In this document: positions 35,001-46,897 of the stretch, one piece after another | Numbering within the stretch: position 1 is the first letter of the stretch | Layout of the letters: every line of letters starts with the position of its first letter | Source of the DNA: Falciphora oryzae | Taxonomy: Eukaryota; Ascomycota; Sordariomycetes; Magnaporthales; Magnaporthaceae | DNA: 64,000 nt | Assembly: GCA_000733355.1 (NCBI GenBank) | Contig: JNVV01000015.1 | Span: 269,645-333,644 of the forward strand | Direction of reading: 5' to 3' | Program-made: the position numbers and the translations under genes | The notes under the pieces: generated by a model | Databases searched by the model: none | Seen by the model: the letters and a program-made list of their open reading frames with translations, nothing else | Told to the model about the DNA's origin: nothing

Positions 35001-38000
35001 ATAGGAACAGACCAGACCGCTTTCTCGCTACTTCGGTGAGAAGATTGTCCCTAGGATGCTGCGGCATAGCCGCTTGCCGCCCGCGCGACCAAGAAGCCTA
35101 GGCTTGCAGGGCGCGAAGCTTCACGGTGGTCAAACGAGGCCGATTATTGAAACTGGGAAAGCGGGCTGGGATTGGCCGAGAGAGCCACGCAGCCGGCCAG
35201 CTGGAGAAAAAGGGTCTTGTTTCGGATCTGCACTCCGGGTATGCACCGGTTTTTGCAGCCCCAAGTCCCTGTTCTTCCCGAGCCCACTCTCGTTACTAAG
35301 TACTATCTACATGGAGTACGTACACCCAGCTCTATTCCAGCCTCCTTCGTTCTGGTCTAGGTTTAGAGGCTTTGTTGCCGGCGATACCGACAGCAGCCCG
35401 ACATTGCCATCAAATGGTCATCGGGTCGGTGGGTAACAACAACACCATCTCCGAGGAACCGAGTGAGGGCCCCCGCCGTTCCCGGCTAACAGTGCCGTGG
35501 CAATTGTGACGGCGGCGGGCGGTCCGTGTCGTGCTTGTGTGTTGTGTGTAAAAGCCGACAAATCTGCAAGGAAATGATGCGTAATAATAAGGCGAAAAAA
35601 AAAGGTCGGGATGGAGCCTGAGGCCGGGAAGAACCCACCCATCCATCAAGTGCCGGCGCGGCCGGTCCATTCAGCGAATGGGGCCACCCGAGGATCTCCG
35701 AAAGGGAGGTCGCTAAAATCTGAAATCACTACTCAGCAGCAGACGATGGGAGGCGGCAGGCAGAGCAGATTCACGGTTGATGGGGTGAGATGAGGGTTTC
35801 CTGATCACCGCGGCAGGCCTGTGTCATCTGTGTCTGTGTTATCTTGTCTCAGCGCCCAGCCTGATAGCGAAAAAGCCTCGACGTCGCCGGACCGACTTGG
35901 CAGGTGGCCACGGACGGACGATCGATATGCCTGTCTCAACCTGACCGACAGTCGACGCCTCTCTATCACCTTACTTGCGTATCGCGCCGCGGCGCCGTCT
36001 CCCGTGGCCAAGCGGTTGTGGCGGCTTGGCGGTGTTTTGCGCCCGCGCGCACAGGGTTGGCGAAAGAAAAAGAGGTAGCAGAGATGCACGTCGTCGTCGC
36101 CCTTGTTCACATCATTGAGAGGTTCTGTTTCACGATGCGCGGACGGGTCGCTATGCGACTCCTGGCTGGCTGCGTCTTGGGGCGAGATCTGCAGGCGCTT
36201 CGATGCCATCCCGTCTTTGGCTCATTTGGCGTTGCTGAAATGTATCTGTGTGCCTTTTTTCTTTCTATTTTCGCCCATTTTTTTGGTTGGCTTGCCATCA
36301 ATGGTAGCTTAAACCGATGTGGCTGATTATTCTTCCCTTGTCGCTCCCAGCACTTGCACGCGACGACGGAGGTCCTCCGAGGCACTTCCATTTTTTCCAA
36401 CGGTGTGATGGTGAAATCGGGAGCCAATGGCGGATCCTGTCCAAGCCGTCGCACCCTGGGTGGCGTGTCGCACGGGCTTCACACGGTGCGGCGTGGGATC
36501 AACCGTTTTGTCTTCCTCCTAGCACTTTGCCGCATCTCTGGAAAGGCGGCACGAAGGAGTTGATGGAAAGGAGCAAGCAGCGCGCCAAACCAGCCTTGGG
36601 GAGGGGACAATTACCCCTGGACCTTGGTCGGTTCATCCAGGTCAAAGCTCCGGCGCTTCAGGGAAAAAAGGGCAGACAAGGGGGAGACCCCCCGTCTCGA
36701 AAACCCATGACGGACATCCCAGGGTAGGACAAAGCTTGTTGCTTGCCGTTGCTGTGGTTGTTTTGTTTGTTCTGCTAGCTGATTCCTGATTCCCTCGGCC
36801 GACCGCTGTCCATCCGGCCAGCCATGGGTCCTCCATCCCTCCCCTCCCAACAGCCGGCTCACTAACGGAAACCACCACCCGGACAAGACCAGTAGTTGGT
36901 GCGTGCGCTGCCTGCCCCCTCGATGGTGCCATGCACCCGATGCACCAGCGCTTGTCGTCTCCCGTCATCGCATCGCATCGAAGGGGTGACACAAGGCGAG
37001 GCGAGGAGGGTCAAGACCCGGCTTACAACCGGGTTGGAATTCTCCCTCCCCTCCACCCTCTCTGTGTCGACCTTTGCTTGTCACTTGTGCATCAGAGCAG
37101 CGAAAGAGCGCTGTCGCATTTCGATGTACCATGCAGGCCAATCTTCGAACCTTGTCCGCTCGCTGAACGTTTATCCATGTTCTTCTATATTATTATCGTC
37201 ATTTTGTTGTGGAACATGGCAACGACCTTGCACATTCCACGGCCCCATTACACAAATGAAATAAGCCGGCCAATGAACGGGGAGATGGGTCCTAGCAGGT
37301 TCCGGAGACGAGAGTAATAAACGTTCATTATCTCATGCCTTTTGCGGCGAAGTGCCATCCGTCAGAACGGTCGATTCCTCGGGCGGGCAACGGGGTTTGC
37401 GCGTGGTATTCTCGCCTTTCGGGCTGACCGCCATGAAGTCGGCTGGATCGCATTGGGGTGCAGCAGAGAGTGTCGTCATTCGGCTACGGAGGCGAGCCAG
37501 GTAGCTTGAATGTGATGGATTGGAGAGAGAACCAACGAAACGGACGCGGAAGGCGAGACGCGATTACGGTAGACGCTAGACCAGGATTGCGAGCTTCCAA
37601 GGGTGCGGAAAACAAAAATCCCTCACGGCGAGGCTCGACTTTTGCGCTGTTACGGTGATGCCCCTTCAACGTTCGCCCAAACGGGAAGCGTGTGGTGCCG
37701 GCGTGGGTGGAGAAAACGTGCAGCGGAGGGTACATGTACATGCGTCCTGCGAGATTGGACGGCCTGCCGGGGGTGCAGCAGCACCACAGTCAATTCGAAT
37801 TTTGGAGAGAGTGGGGGAAACGGGTACCTGGCGACTTTGCGAGATTATTGCAGCTCCCCGGCTTCTCCAATTGCGGCCGGGGCGGTGCGGATTGGGCGGC
37901 GCTGATTGGCTGATAAGGAGCTCTCGATCGGAGCTCGCAGGTACCCAGGGACATGCCCTGCAAGACGTCGCACTCCACCCCGTGGGTGGGAAAAACGAAG

Positions 38001-39110
38001 TTGGCCCGTGGGCCGCTGGGCCGCTGGAACCTGGAAGCTTGCTTTGCCTCCTGCCTCTGAGGCCTGGCTGCTGCCCGCCCCGGGCTGGGCTTGCTGCGCT
38101 GCGCTGCGCCGGCGAGACGTGCGTGCGTGCCAGCTTCCCTGGTGTGGCCTTGTTGCCGAGAAGGTCCCGCACCACATGGGTACCAAGGCGCGGTAGGGTG
38201 CCCGTCGCTCTGTGTGGGTGTGGGTGTGGGTGGATTCCCCTTTGAATGACCGATACGGTACCGTCCGTCCACTGTGTGTGTGTGTCTCTTGCCTGTCATG
38301 GAGATGCAGAGACGGCACGCTCTCACTGCGTTGCGCTGTGAATAAAATCGGCGCCTTCCACCCTCCTCGGTCCCTCGCTTCTTTCCTCTCCTTCTCCCCT
38401 CACACCCACGGAAGGCATTCGTCCTAGAGGTTGCCGTCGTCCTCGGTCAATCATCGCGAGGTGAGTTTCTAGCAGAAGCCAAACTCTGTTTAGCACCACC
38501 ACCAACCACACTTCCTCGTACCCCCATTCCCTGCGCTTCCGCGCTGCTTCCAGAGAAAGCCTACCGGCCGCCACTCATCACTTTGCCATCACCTGCCTGC
38601 CACCCACGGACTTGGTCAAGCCGCCGGGGCACCGAGAACATTGCGCTTCAGGCTTCCCCTCCAGCCAATGCTCGACCTGCAGCAACCTCGCACTTTACCT
38701 CGGCCGTGGCGCTGGTTATGCGCCATTGTGTGCTTTGCGCCAGCTTCTTGCCGCTCCCTATCTACCTTTCCCCTTCCTGCATCCGTTACCCGGTTCCTCT
38801 GAGGCATAAATGCTTCTGGAGCTCACAATTCGCTGCTATCTACCCGTCTCACCCACACCCAGGCCCCAACCAACAGTCTGGCCCAAAACTGACCTCGGAG
38901 CTCCTCCACCTCGCTAGACTCCGTTCGTGTGCGCGTCCTTTCCTAGAGGTCTACTCCTAGAACCTGGTTGGATCGACAACAAAACGCGACCCAGCCCCCG
39001 CCACCCGCCAGGGCCCGATTACCTAGAACCCAAAGATTCCTGCTCTCTCTTTAATTACAATTCAATAATCGGGCAGCGAGCAGTGCTCTCTGCATTACGC
39101 AACAGCCGCC

Positions 39111-42100
39111 ATGGCTGATAATAATGCCCCCACCGGCCCTGCGCTGAACACGCAGATCGAGTCGGGCAAGTTCGACGAGAAGGATCCCTCCAAGAAGCCC
39201 GTTGAGGAGGAGGAGGAGGATGAGGACATCGACGCCCTCATCGAGGACCTAGAGTCTGTCGACGGCCACATCGATGAGGAGGACGAGGAGGACGGCGCCC
39301 AGCCGGGTGCCGGCCGTGTTGTTCCCGAGGTAAGGATCTACTGCGCCTTATCGGCATTCACCACTCCCAATTTCTCCCTGCGATCTTCCCGTCATCGAGG
39401 GGCAGACGCCAGGGCCGAGCTCGGCCTTGTGTGTCGCGCCTCGGCCCAATTTGACGGGGATGTGCGGTCTTGGGATGGCTGCCAAGAGGTGCGCTACAGG
39501 TGTGCTAACTTTTTGCCTTCTAGGACATGCTGCAAACATCGACTCGTACAGGTTTGACGGAGCAGGAGGTGCAGGCGCGCCGCAAGAAGTACGGCCTGAA
39601 CCGTAAGTTGAACCACACCACTCCCGCCGTCCAGGCCTTGGGGATGCCGTTCAGGGGACCGGCACTCCGAATCAACGCGACGTGATGCTGACTCGCAGTG
39701 CAGAAATGAAGGAGGAGAAGGAGAACATGATCCTCAAGTTCTTCTCGTACTTCATCGGTCCTGTTCAGTTCGTCATGGAGGTTAGTGACCGACTCGGCCT
39801 TTTTTCTTTCCCTGCCGGCAGCGCGACAAGGAAAAACCTGTTTTGGCTCGCGCCTATGCCTAGGTTGCCCTAGCACCTCGAGCTCCTCGGCTCCGCGGCA
39901 TGGGTGGTTGAGTCAGCAGCGACGCGACGCAGAGATTGCGACGGCTGCTCGGTTGCGAGGGCCCACCCATCAGGATCCAGTTTGGTTGCTGTGCCGGGGA
40001 AAACACGCCCAAACAATGTTTCGCCGATCAGCAAAACTGACAATCGTCCAATTTTATAGGCTGCCGTTCTTCTGGCTGCTGCCCTCCAGCACTGGTAAGC
40101 ATCAGACCCTCCCAGCCCCACATACAATATCCGAGCAAACCCACTTTGCTCGTGAGCGCGCATCGCGATCGGATCGTTGCTAACAGCTTCTGCGCAGGGT
40201 CGACTTCGCTGTCATCATCGCTCTTCTGCTGCTCAACGCCTGTGTTGGTTTCATCCAGGAGTTCCAGGCCGGTTCCATTGTCGACGAGCTCAAGAAGACG
40301 CTCGCTCTCAAGGCTGTTGTTCTGCGTGACGGTAACCTCAAGGAGGTCGAGGCCCCCGAGGTTGTTCCTGGTGATATCCTGCAGGTTGAGGAGGGTACCA
40401 TCATTCCCGCCGACGGCCGCATCGTTACCGAGGATGCCTTCCTTCAGGTTGACCAGTCCGCCATCACGGGCGAGTCGCTCGCTGTCGACAAGCACAAAGG
40501 TGACCAGTGCTACGCCTCGTCCGCCGTCAAGCGTGGTGAGGCTTTCGTCGTCATCACCGCCACCGGAGACAACACCTTTGTCGGTCGCGCCGCCGCCCTT
40601 GTCAACGCTGCCGCTGCCGGAACTGGTCACTTCACCGAGGTCCTCAACGGCATCGGCACAGTGCTCCTGATCCTGGTCGTCTTCACCAACCTGGTTGTCT
40701 GGATTTCCTCGTTCTACCGCTCCAACGGCATTGTCCAGATCCTCGAGTTCACCCTGGCCATCACCATCATCGGTGTGCCCGTCGGTCTCCCCGCTGTCGT
40801 CACCACCACCATGGCTGTCGGTGCTGCCTACCTCGCCAAGAAGAAGGCCATTGTCCAGAAGCTCTCCGCCATCGAGTCCCTTGCTGGTGTCGAGATTCTG
40901 TGCTCGGACAAGACCGGTACCCTGACCAAGAACAAGCTCTCGCTGTCTGAGCCCTACACTGTCGCCGGTGTCGAGCCCGAGGACCTGATGCTTACTGCCT
41001 GCCTTGCTGCCTCGCGTAAGAAGAAGGGTATGGACGCCATCGACAAGGCTTTCCTGAAGGCTCTCAAGTACTACCCCCGCGCCAAGGCCGCCGTCTCCAA
41101 GTACCGTGTCATCGACTTCCACCCCTTCGACCCCGTCTCCAAGAAGGTTGTCGCCATCGTCGAGTCTCCCCAGGGCGAGCGCATTACCTGCGTCAAGGGT
41201 GCCCCGCTTTTCGTCCTGAAGACCGTCGAGGAGGACCACCCCATCGATGAGGAGGTTGACCAGGCCTACAAGAACAAGGTTGCCGAGTTCGCTACCCGTG
41301 GTTTCCGCTCTCTGGGTGTTGCCCGCAAGCGGGGTGAGGGTGCTTGGGAGATCCTCGGGATCATGCCCTGCTCTGACCCCCCGCGCCACGACACTGCTCG
41401 CACCATCAACGAGGCCAAGATCCTGGGTCTATCCATCAAGATGCTTACCGGTGACGCCGTCGGTATCGCTCGTGAGACCTCGCGCCAGCTCGGTCTCGGA
41501 ACCAACGTCTACAACGCTGAGCGCCTGGGTCTCGGTGGCGGTGGTGACATGCCCGGCTCCGAGGTCTACGATTTCGTTGAGGCTGCCGATGGTTTCGCCG
41601 AGGTCTTCCCCCAGCACAAGTACAACGTTGTCGAGATCCTGCAGCAGCGTGGTTATCTGGTTGCCATGACTGGTGACGGTGTCAACGACGCTCCCTCGCT
41701 GAAGAAGGCCGACACCGGTATTGCCGTTGAGGGTGCCTCTGACGCCGCTCGCTCCGCCGCCGATATTGTCTTCCTTGCTCCTGGTCTGGGTGCCATCATC
41801 GATGCCCTCAAGACTTCCCGCCAGATCTTCCACCGCATGTACGCCTACGTCGTCTACCGTATCGCTCTGTCCATCCACCTTGAGATCTACCTGGGCATCC
41901 TGATCGCCGCGCTCAACCAGTCCCTGAAGATCGAGCTTGTCGCTTTCATCGCCATCTTCGCCGACGTCGCCACCCTCGCCATTGCCTACGACAACGCTCC
42001 CTTCTCCAAGTCTCCCGTCAAGTGGAACCTGCCCAAGCTCTGGGGTATGTCCATCCTGCTCGGTGTCGTCCTGGCCATTGGTACCTTCATTGCCGTCACC

Positions 42101-42620
42101 ACCATGTTCGTCCACGGTGAGAACGGTGGTATCGTCCAGAACAACGGTCAGCTCGATGCCGTCGTCTTCCTTGAGGTCTCCCTGACCGAGAACTGGCTCA
42201 TCTTCATCACCCGTGCCAACGGTCCCTTCTGGTCGTCGATCCCCTCGTGGCAGCTTTCGGGTGCCATCTTCATCGTCGATATCGTTGCCTCGCTCTTTGC
42301 CATCTTCGGCTGGTTCGTCAACGATAAGCCCACCCACATCGTCGCTGTCGTCCGTATCTGGGTCTTCTCGTTCGGCGTCTTCTGCATCATGGGTGGTCTC
42401 TACTACCTTCTGCAGGACAGCACTGGCTTCGACAACCTCATGCATGGCAAGTCCCCTAAGGGCAGCCAGAAACAGAGGTCGCTCGAGGACTTTGGTAAGT
42501 TTGATCATACCCACTCCACTATCTGTCGCTCATGCTCTTGTGACGGTTTGCTAACATGCCTTCCTCCCTACAGTTGTTTCTCTCCAGCGTGTCTCGACCC
42601 AGCACGAGAAGTCGCAATAA
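39111..42620 (+). CDS. PMA1: Plasma-membrane H+-ATPase (P-type, PMA1)
   Basis: Six exons: 39111-39329, 39524-39602, 39704-39780, 40060-40094, 40198-42494 and 42574-42620, giving 917 residues, as expected for fungal Pma1. It pumps protons out of the cell and drives secondary uptake. The acidic N-terminal tail ([21 protein letters not shown]) is followed by [12 protein letters not shown] and KKYGLNQMKEEKEN. Key catalytic elements are the actuator motif ITGES, the phosphorylated aspartate in [11 protein letters not shown], the nucleotide-site lysine in [19 protein letters not shown] and [16 protein letters not shown]. The C-terminal regulatory tail ends [20 protein letters not shown], with the Ser and Thr used in glucose-dependent activation in yeast. 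Introns are 194, 101, 279, 103 and 79 nt; exon 4 is only 35 nt. Codon use is strongly biased to C-ending codons, as in a highly expressed gene. Confidence 0.96.
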
Positions 42621-43023
42621 GCGTTTCATTCAGGGTGGTTCGCAAATTTTTCGATGGGCCAACTCTGCGGTTGTTTTAAAGGGATGATTGGAAAGGATCC
42701 ATGTCACATACCCCAATGTTGTCCATGTCGGTTGTCCATAGGTTGATGCTCCGCGTCTGTCCCACTTGTCTTTAGGTGGGCGGCGGACCCTCCTTTCGAT
42801 GGCTGGTATGGTTCAACTGCGACTTATTTTCTTGTCTTAAATTTGTCACGATGATCAGGGGCGGTAGACGTTCAATCGACGCACCCTGATCAGGTCATTA
42901 GAGACGACATTAATGCTAAAAAAGTAAAATTACGTGGTTTTTACCATGCACATTTTCAGTCTTTTGTTCGATGACGTGTTTGTGATATGATGTCTTGCCA
43001 TTCATAGGCTGTCTTGTGTGTAA
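42621..43023. other. Convergent intergenic region with a stem-loop
   Basis: This lies between the 3' ends of the H+-ATPase gene (+) and the ABM protein gene (-). It is relatively AT-rich in its second half and holds an inverted repeat at 42852-42892. It probably contains both poly(A) sites. Confidence 0.55.
42852..42892. repeat. Inverted repeat, 9-bp arms
   Basis: TGATCAGGG at 42852-42860 pairs perfectly with CCCTGATCA at 42884-42892 across a 23-nt loop. It could form a hairpin in the 3' UTR of either convergent gene. Function is unknown and chance occurrence is possible. Confidence 0.5.
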
Positions 43024-43421
43024 TTATTCAGGGACCACAACGTCCTTGCTCGTGTCGAGCTCTTCGTGCCTCCTTAGGTCCATTGGCTTCTCGAGCAGTG
43101 GAATGACGTATGGGTCAAAGGTCTTCCAGTAGGGGTTCTCCAGGTGATATTTCTGGCTCTGTTTTGGTTGAGCGGTGTTAGATGTCGTTAGGTGTCTTTT
43201 CATGATGGAACGAGAGGGCAAATGTCACGTACGCCCTCATTCTCGTAGCGCTCGACGATGGTGAAGGACCTGGGGTCCTGTGTGCTCTGCATGACGAACC
43301 AGTCGATGGTCTCCCTGTCCTTGCTGTAGACGCGCGACGCCTCGATCAGCTTGGCCTTGAGCTTGTCGACCGAGGCCGGGTCGCTGTTGGCGTAGAGGTG
43401 GACGGTGATTGTGTAGACCAT
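43024..43421 (-). CDS. ABM-domain protein (antibiotic biosynthesis monooxygenase fold)
   Basis: Two exons, 43421-43233 and 43158-43024, are joined by a 74-nt phase-0 intron (GTACGT donor, AACAG acceptor), giving 107 residues. The pattern is that of the small dimeric alpha+beta barrel family: a first strand (TITVHLYANSD), a helix (VDKLKAKLIEASRVYSKDRET), a second strand with WFVMQST, then FTIVERYENEG and, after the intron, SQKYHLENPYWKTFDPYVIPLLEKP. Such proteins include quinol and heme-degrading monooxygenases as well as proteins with no known substrate. There is no cofactor signature and no biosynthetic cluster around it, so a specific reaction cannot be assigned. No targeting signal is seen. 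Confidence 0.8.
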
Positions 43422-44152
43422 TTTTCGGCTTGTGATTTCTGGCTTCGCTTTGGGGGTTTGGATTGGTGCTGTGCTTGGAGTGGGAGGATCGAGAGGAAGG
43501 GAGGTGTAAATGGGAGCCGACTTGGTTTTCTGGTGCTGCTACTGGCCAATGAGAGATGGACATTGAGCTTTCTGCGGGTTTTTTTTTTTGGCGCTTGGGA
43601 TTGCATCCCCGCGTCTGATATCATTGTGCTTGGACAGACCTGCAGCAGAGTCCGTGACTGACTGAAAAGGAGAGGGGAGCCTTGGCATTTCTGGCGATGG
43701 AGTGCTGACACTTATATCATGATTGAAACCTGCAAAATTTCCTGGTGTCGGCATATGAGTAGGCAGACATGTGTCTGAAATCCAGAGTCTTTGTTATGAG
43801 CAAAAACAGCTTTGAGCGTCTGGTCGGCGGCGTTGGTCGAGGGTTTGAGAGCTTGGGCCTGAGTTGGGAGGCTTTGGTGGTTCATCATCACACTCGATTG
43901 TTTCAATTCATGCGCCTCCAGAGATTCTCACATCCACCGAACTCAACACCATCACCCAAATCCCCACACTTTATTTCATAACAACAAGCCACCCATCCAC
44001 CAGGACCTTGCGGCTCAATCAGAGTCTCAAACCCTCCCTAGCCTGGCTTTTCCATCCATACTTTAGCAGTGACTTTGTACGCGGAAATCCCGTGGTGAAC
44101 GGCCGGCTGGGTCACCAGTCGAGTCGCCTTCTCCCGCGTTCCCCTTCACAGA
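43422..44152. promoter_or_regulatory. Divergent promoter, ABM protein / DCAF4-like protein
   Basis: This 0.73-kb region lies between two divergent ATG starts and must carry both promoters. No coding frame of note is present. No specific binding site is assigned. Confidence 0.5.
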
Positions 44153-46339
44153 ATGGCGCCGCCGATGCAGATACCCGGGTACTACTATGGTGGGTTTATT
44201 TTCCTCCTTATACCTCACTCGGCGCATCCACCAACGCCATCAGCTGCTAACAGTTTCCACACCCACCACCCGACCCAGACGAGGAGAAGAGGAAGTACTT
44301 CAAGATCGAAAGGAACGGCACCGCCCCAGCTTCCGCCGCCTGGTCCGACCGCAACGTCAAGAAGCGCAAGGCCGAGGCGGCCGAGGCGGCGGCGGCGAAA
44401 AAGGCCGCTGACGCCGCTGCCACGCGGGTCCGGCGCGCCACGGTGCTCGCCGACCCCGTCGTCGGCGGCCTGCTGCGCCGCGAGCTGGACGGGCTCGCCG
44501 GCGGCGGCTCCTCCGCACTGGCGGACAACGACGCGCCGCAGATCGTGTGGGCCGGGGGCCTGCAGGACAAGGGCGCCGTGAGGTTTCCCAGCCGGGTTGA
44601 GAACTTTGTCACGATCGGCGAGGAGCAGCTTGGGCTCGGGCTTTTTTATGCTGGTAGGAGCATGATGATGATTCTATTCTTTGGAGTCTGGGCTGCGTAC
44701 CTACCAGGTATGTACTAATCGTCTTGTTGCTGGGGGCAGTCTGCTCCAACAACCCGAGAGATGGGCCGCATCTGCCTGGGCGCCGTCTTCCGGTTTACAG
44801 CAACTACTTTTACAGGGACCAGTATGATCAGTATGTTGTTGCTGGCCCCTTGTATCTTGAATGAGTCTTGCCTATTTCCTCGTCTAGCAGCAACCCTCTA
44901 ACCTAGCCGAGAACGACAAAAAAAAAAAAAAAACAGCATCCAGACCGGCCCGGCCGTCAACCCGACCCTGTCCAAGTTCTGCTCCCGGTACACCGAGAAG
45001 GCCTACGCGCTAAAGGACCCGTCCACAATCGCCTGGGACCCTGCCGACGAGAGCATCGTCCTGACTTCCTCGTGCGGCGACCCATATAACATCCCGGTCC
45101 GCAAGTGGCGGCTCCGCCGGCACGAGGACCCAGACGGCAAGCCGGCCTGGGCCTCGGGGGCCCCCAGAAGCGTCGTGGGCCAATTCAAGGAGATCCCGCC
45201 CGTCTGGGCCTGCGCCGTCGCGCCGGCCGACGGGCGGGGGCCCCGCCCCCGCATCGCCCTGGGCACCGAGCGCGGCGTCTTCGTCGGGGGCGCCTTCGAC
45301 GGCACCGGGGCCGTGACGAGCGTCTCGACCTCGGGCCGCGTCTTCGACGAGTCGCCGAACCTGCCCGCCGGCGAGGTCTTTGCCCTGGATTTCGTCGGCG
45401 ACCACCCCGACGTCCTGGTCGCGGGCGGGAGGGGCCCGGCCGGGATATGCGTGGCGGACCTGCGCGAGGACCGCTGGGCTAACCCGGCTGCGGCGGGGGC
45501 GATCCGCGACGCGCGGGTAGATGTAGCCGGCGGCGGCGGCGGCGGCGGTAGAACCTCGGCCCGAACAATCGTCACGACCCCGAACACCCGCAGGAAAACG
45601 CTCTACAGCAACGGCAGCATCCTGCAGGACAACGGCAAGCCCTCTTCGGCGTGGGCGGAGCCGCAGACCGCGCTTCTCTGCCACCCGGGCCACCGCGACG
45701 ACCGGTACGGCGGCATCGTGTTCCCCGAGGGCGTCGCCGACGCCATCCCTTGCAGCTTCGGCCGGCGCCGCTACCGCGACGTCCGCTGGCTGCAGGTGGC
45801 GCGCGAGCCCGTCGTCAACCACCTCGTGTCGCTGAACCAATACCAGGTCCTGAGCGCCGGCATCGAGGGCAGGATGCACGTGTGGGACCTGCGCCGCCCG
45901 GGGGGCGTGCCGTACACCACGTATGTTCATCATACGCAGACCGACACATCTTGACCTCTTCTCATCCCTCCTATGCTTTACTGACCAACCGAAAAACAAC
46001 AGCTTCGCCGCCTACGGAAACAAAGCAACCGTCCGCGGCCTCGGCCTCGCCGTCGACAAGGCCCTGGGCATAGTCGCCGCCACCAACGACGACGGCTCCG
46101 TGCGCCTGCACTCGCTGCGCTCCGGCGCCCCGCTCGCGTCGCCCGTCCTGGACCGGATGATGCCGCCGACGCCGGCGGCGTCGCTGCCGTGCCCCCGCCT
46201 GCAGTGGGCGTCCCTGCAGGGCGACCGCGCCCCGAGCCTGTTCGTCGCCCGCGGCACCGAGATCCGCAAGTTCTCCTTTGGCGTCGAGTCTAGCCTGCGG
46301 GGCGACGAGTTCTCCGCCGAGGAGGCGCGATGTGTATGA
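44153..46339 (+). CDS. DCAF4-like WD40 protein
   Basis: Five exons: 44153-44189, 44279-44653, 44740-44830, 44937-45920 and 46003-46339, giving 607 residues. The N terminus PMQIPGYYYDEEKRKYFKIE matches the opening of DCAF4 proteins (PGYYYD...YFK), which recruit substrates to the CUL4-DDB1 ubiquitin ligase. A basic Ala-rich coil follows (KKRKAEAAEAAAAKKAADAAATRV). The rest forms a divergent beta-propeller: IAWDPADESIVLTSS, VWACAVAPADG, RIALGTERGVFV, VLSAGIEGRMHVWDLRR and GIVAATNDDGSVRLHSLRSG. WD repeats are weak, as is usual for this family. The substrate is unknown. Intron 3 has a run of 16 A just before its AG instead of a pyrimidine tract. The 3' end converges with the bZIP gene. Confidence 0.78.
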
Positions 46340-46382
46340 TATTGGGGAAGAGGGAGTAGGAGCGGAGTGTTGTGCTGTTATG

Positions 46383-46406
46383 TTTTTTTTTTTTTTTTTT
46401 TTTTTT
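46383..46406. repeat. T24 mononucleotide run
   Basis: It lies 44 bp after the stop of the DCAF4-like gene in a convergent intergenic region. Confidence 0.9.
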
Positions 46407-46530
46407 CGCTGTTGACAATCACGCTGCATACCAGGGAGGACGGGCAGGCTTCGTTCCACAAGAGTGCCTTCACGGCGCATAGCTACGACCATGTTTATAA
46501 GCTCCATGTACGCCGAGACACCTGGCACAC

Positions 46531-46554
46531 CTACCTACCTACCTACCTACCTAC
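46531..46554. repeat. (CTAC)6 microsatellite
   Basis: Six perfect tandem CTAC units in the convergent intergenic region. Confidence 0.9.
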
Positions 46555-46897
46555 CACATAATCTATGTACGCCTTGAGTAGCTTTTGTCCGGCCTGGCCA
46601 ACATGCCGGATCGAACGACGCCGACCCGTGAAAGAATACTGGAAGAATACACCCCTCGTTCGGCGACAAGGCGGATGGAAGATAAAGATACCCCGATGCG
46701 GCAAGCAAAACGCCGGTAAATATGCACCCCGAGATAGGACGCCAACTCTGCCAAGACCTGTCGGTTTGTTCCTCGATATCCTCTTGTGCCTCCGTCGCTT
46801 TTTTCTTTTATTTTTTATATTTCGCCACCCGTTGTTTCTATACTTCTTCCCTTCGTGTTGATTACAACCCCGGCATCTGTAACGGCCACCCAGGGTC

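Larger units (their letters stand above)
27885..39110. other. 11.2-kb gene-poor region upstream of the H+-ATPase
   Basis: No intact gene with family resemblance is found. The region contains several homopolymer runs (for example T22 at 29470-29491), an imperfect direct duplication (29489-29650 against 30228-30485), decayed protein-like frames at 29814-30069 (-), a single unplaced ORF at 31560-32003 (-) and a short TGTGGG/TG microsatellite near 38212-38287. The stretch from about 38.3 kb to 39.1 kb is C/T-rich and is probably the promoter and leader of the H+-ATPase. Everything else appears to be intergenic or unannotated non-coding DNA. Confidence 0.5.
46340..46897. other. Convergent intergenic region with T24 run and CTAC repeat
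   Basis: This lies between the 3' ends of the DCAF4-like (+) and bZIP (-) genes. It holds T24 at 46383-46406 and (CTAC)6 at 46531-46554. No gene is seen. Confidence 0.6.

Noticed and set aside
37655..38245. 196-codon plus-strand frame in the H+-ATPase upstream region
   Set aside because: Cys/Gly/Arg-rich low-complexity composition, no family resemblance, and competing frames of equal length on the other strand.
40028..41389. 453-codon minus-strand frame
   Set aside because: It is the exact antisense of the H+-ATPase coding exon; the Leu/Gly/Asp-rich composition is the usual shadow of strongly biased codons.
46340..46561. Possible extra 3' exon of the DCAF4-like gene (frame with EDGQASFHKSAF)
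   Set aside because: No donor in the required phase precedes the stop at 46337 except a weak GTTCTC site, and the frame runs into the CTAC microsatellite.
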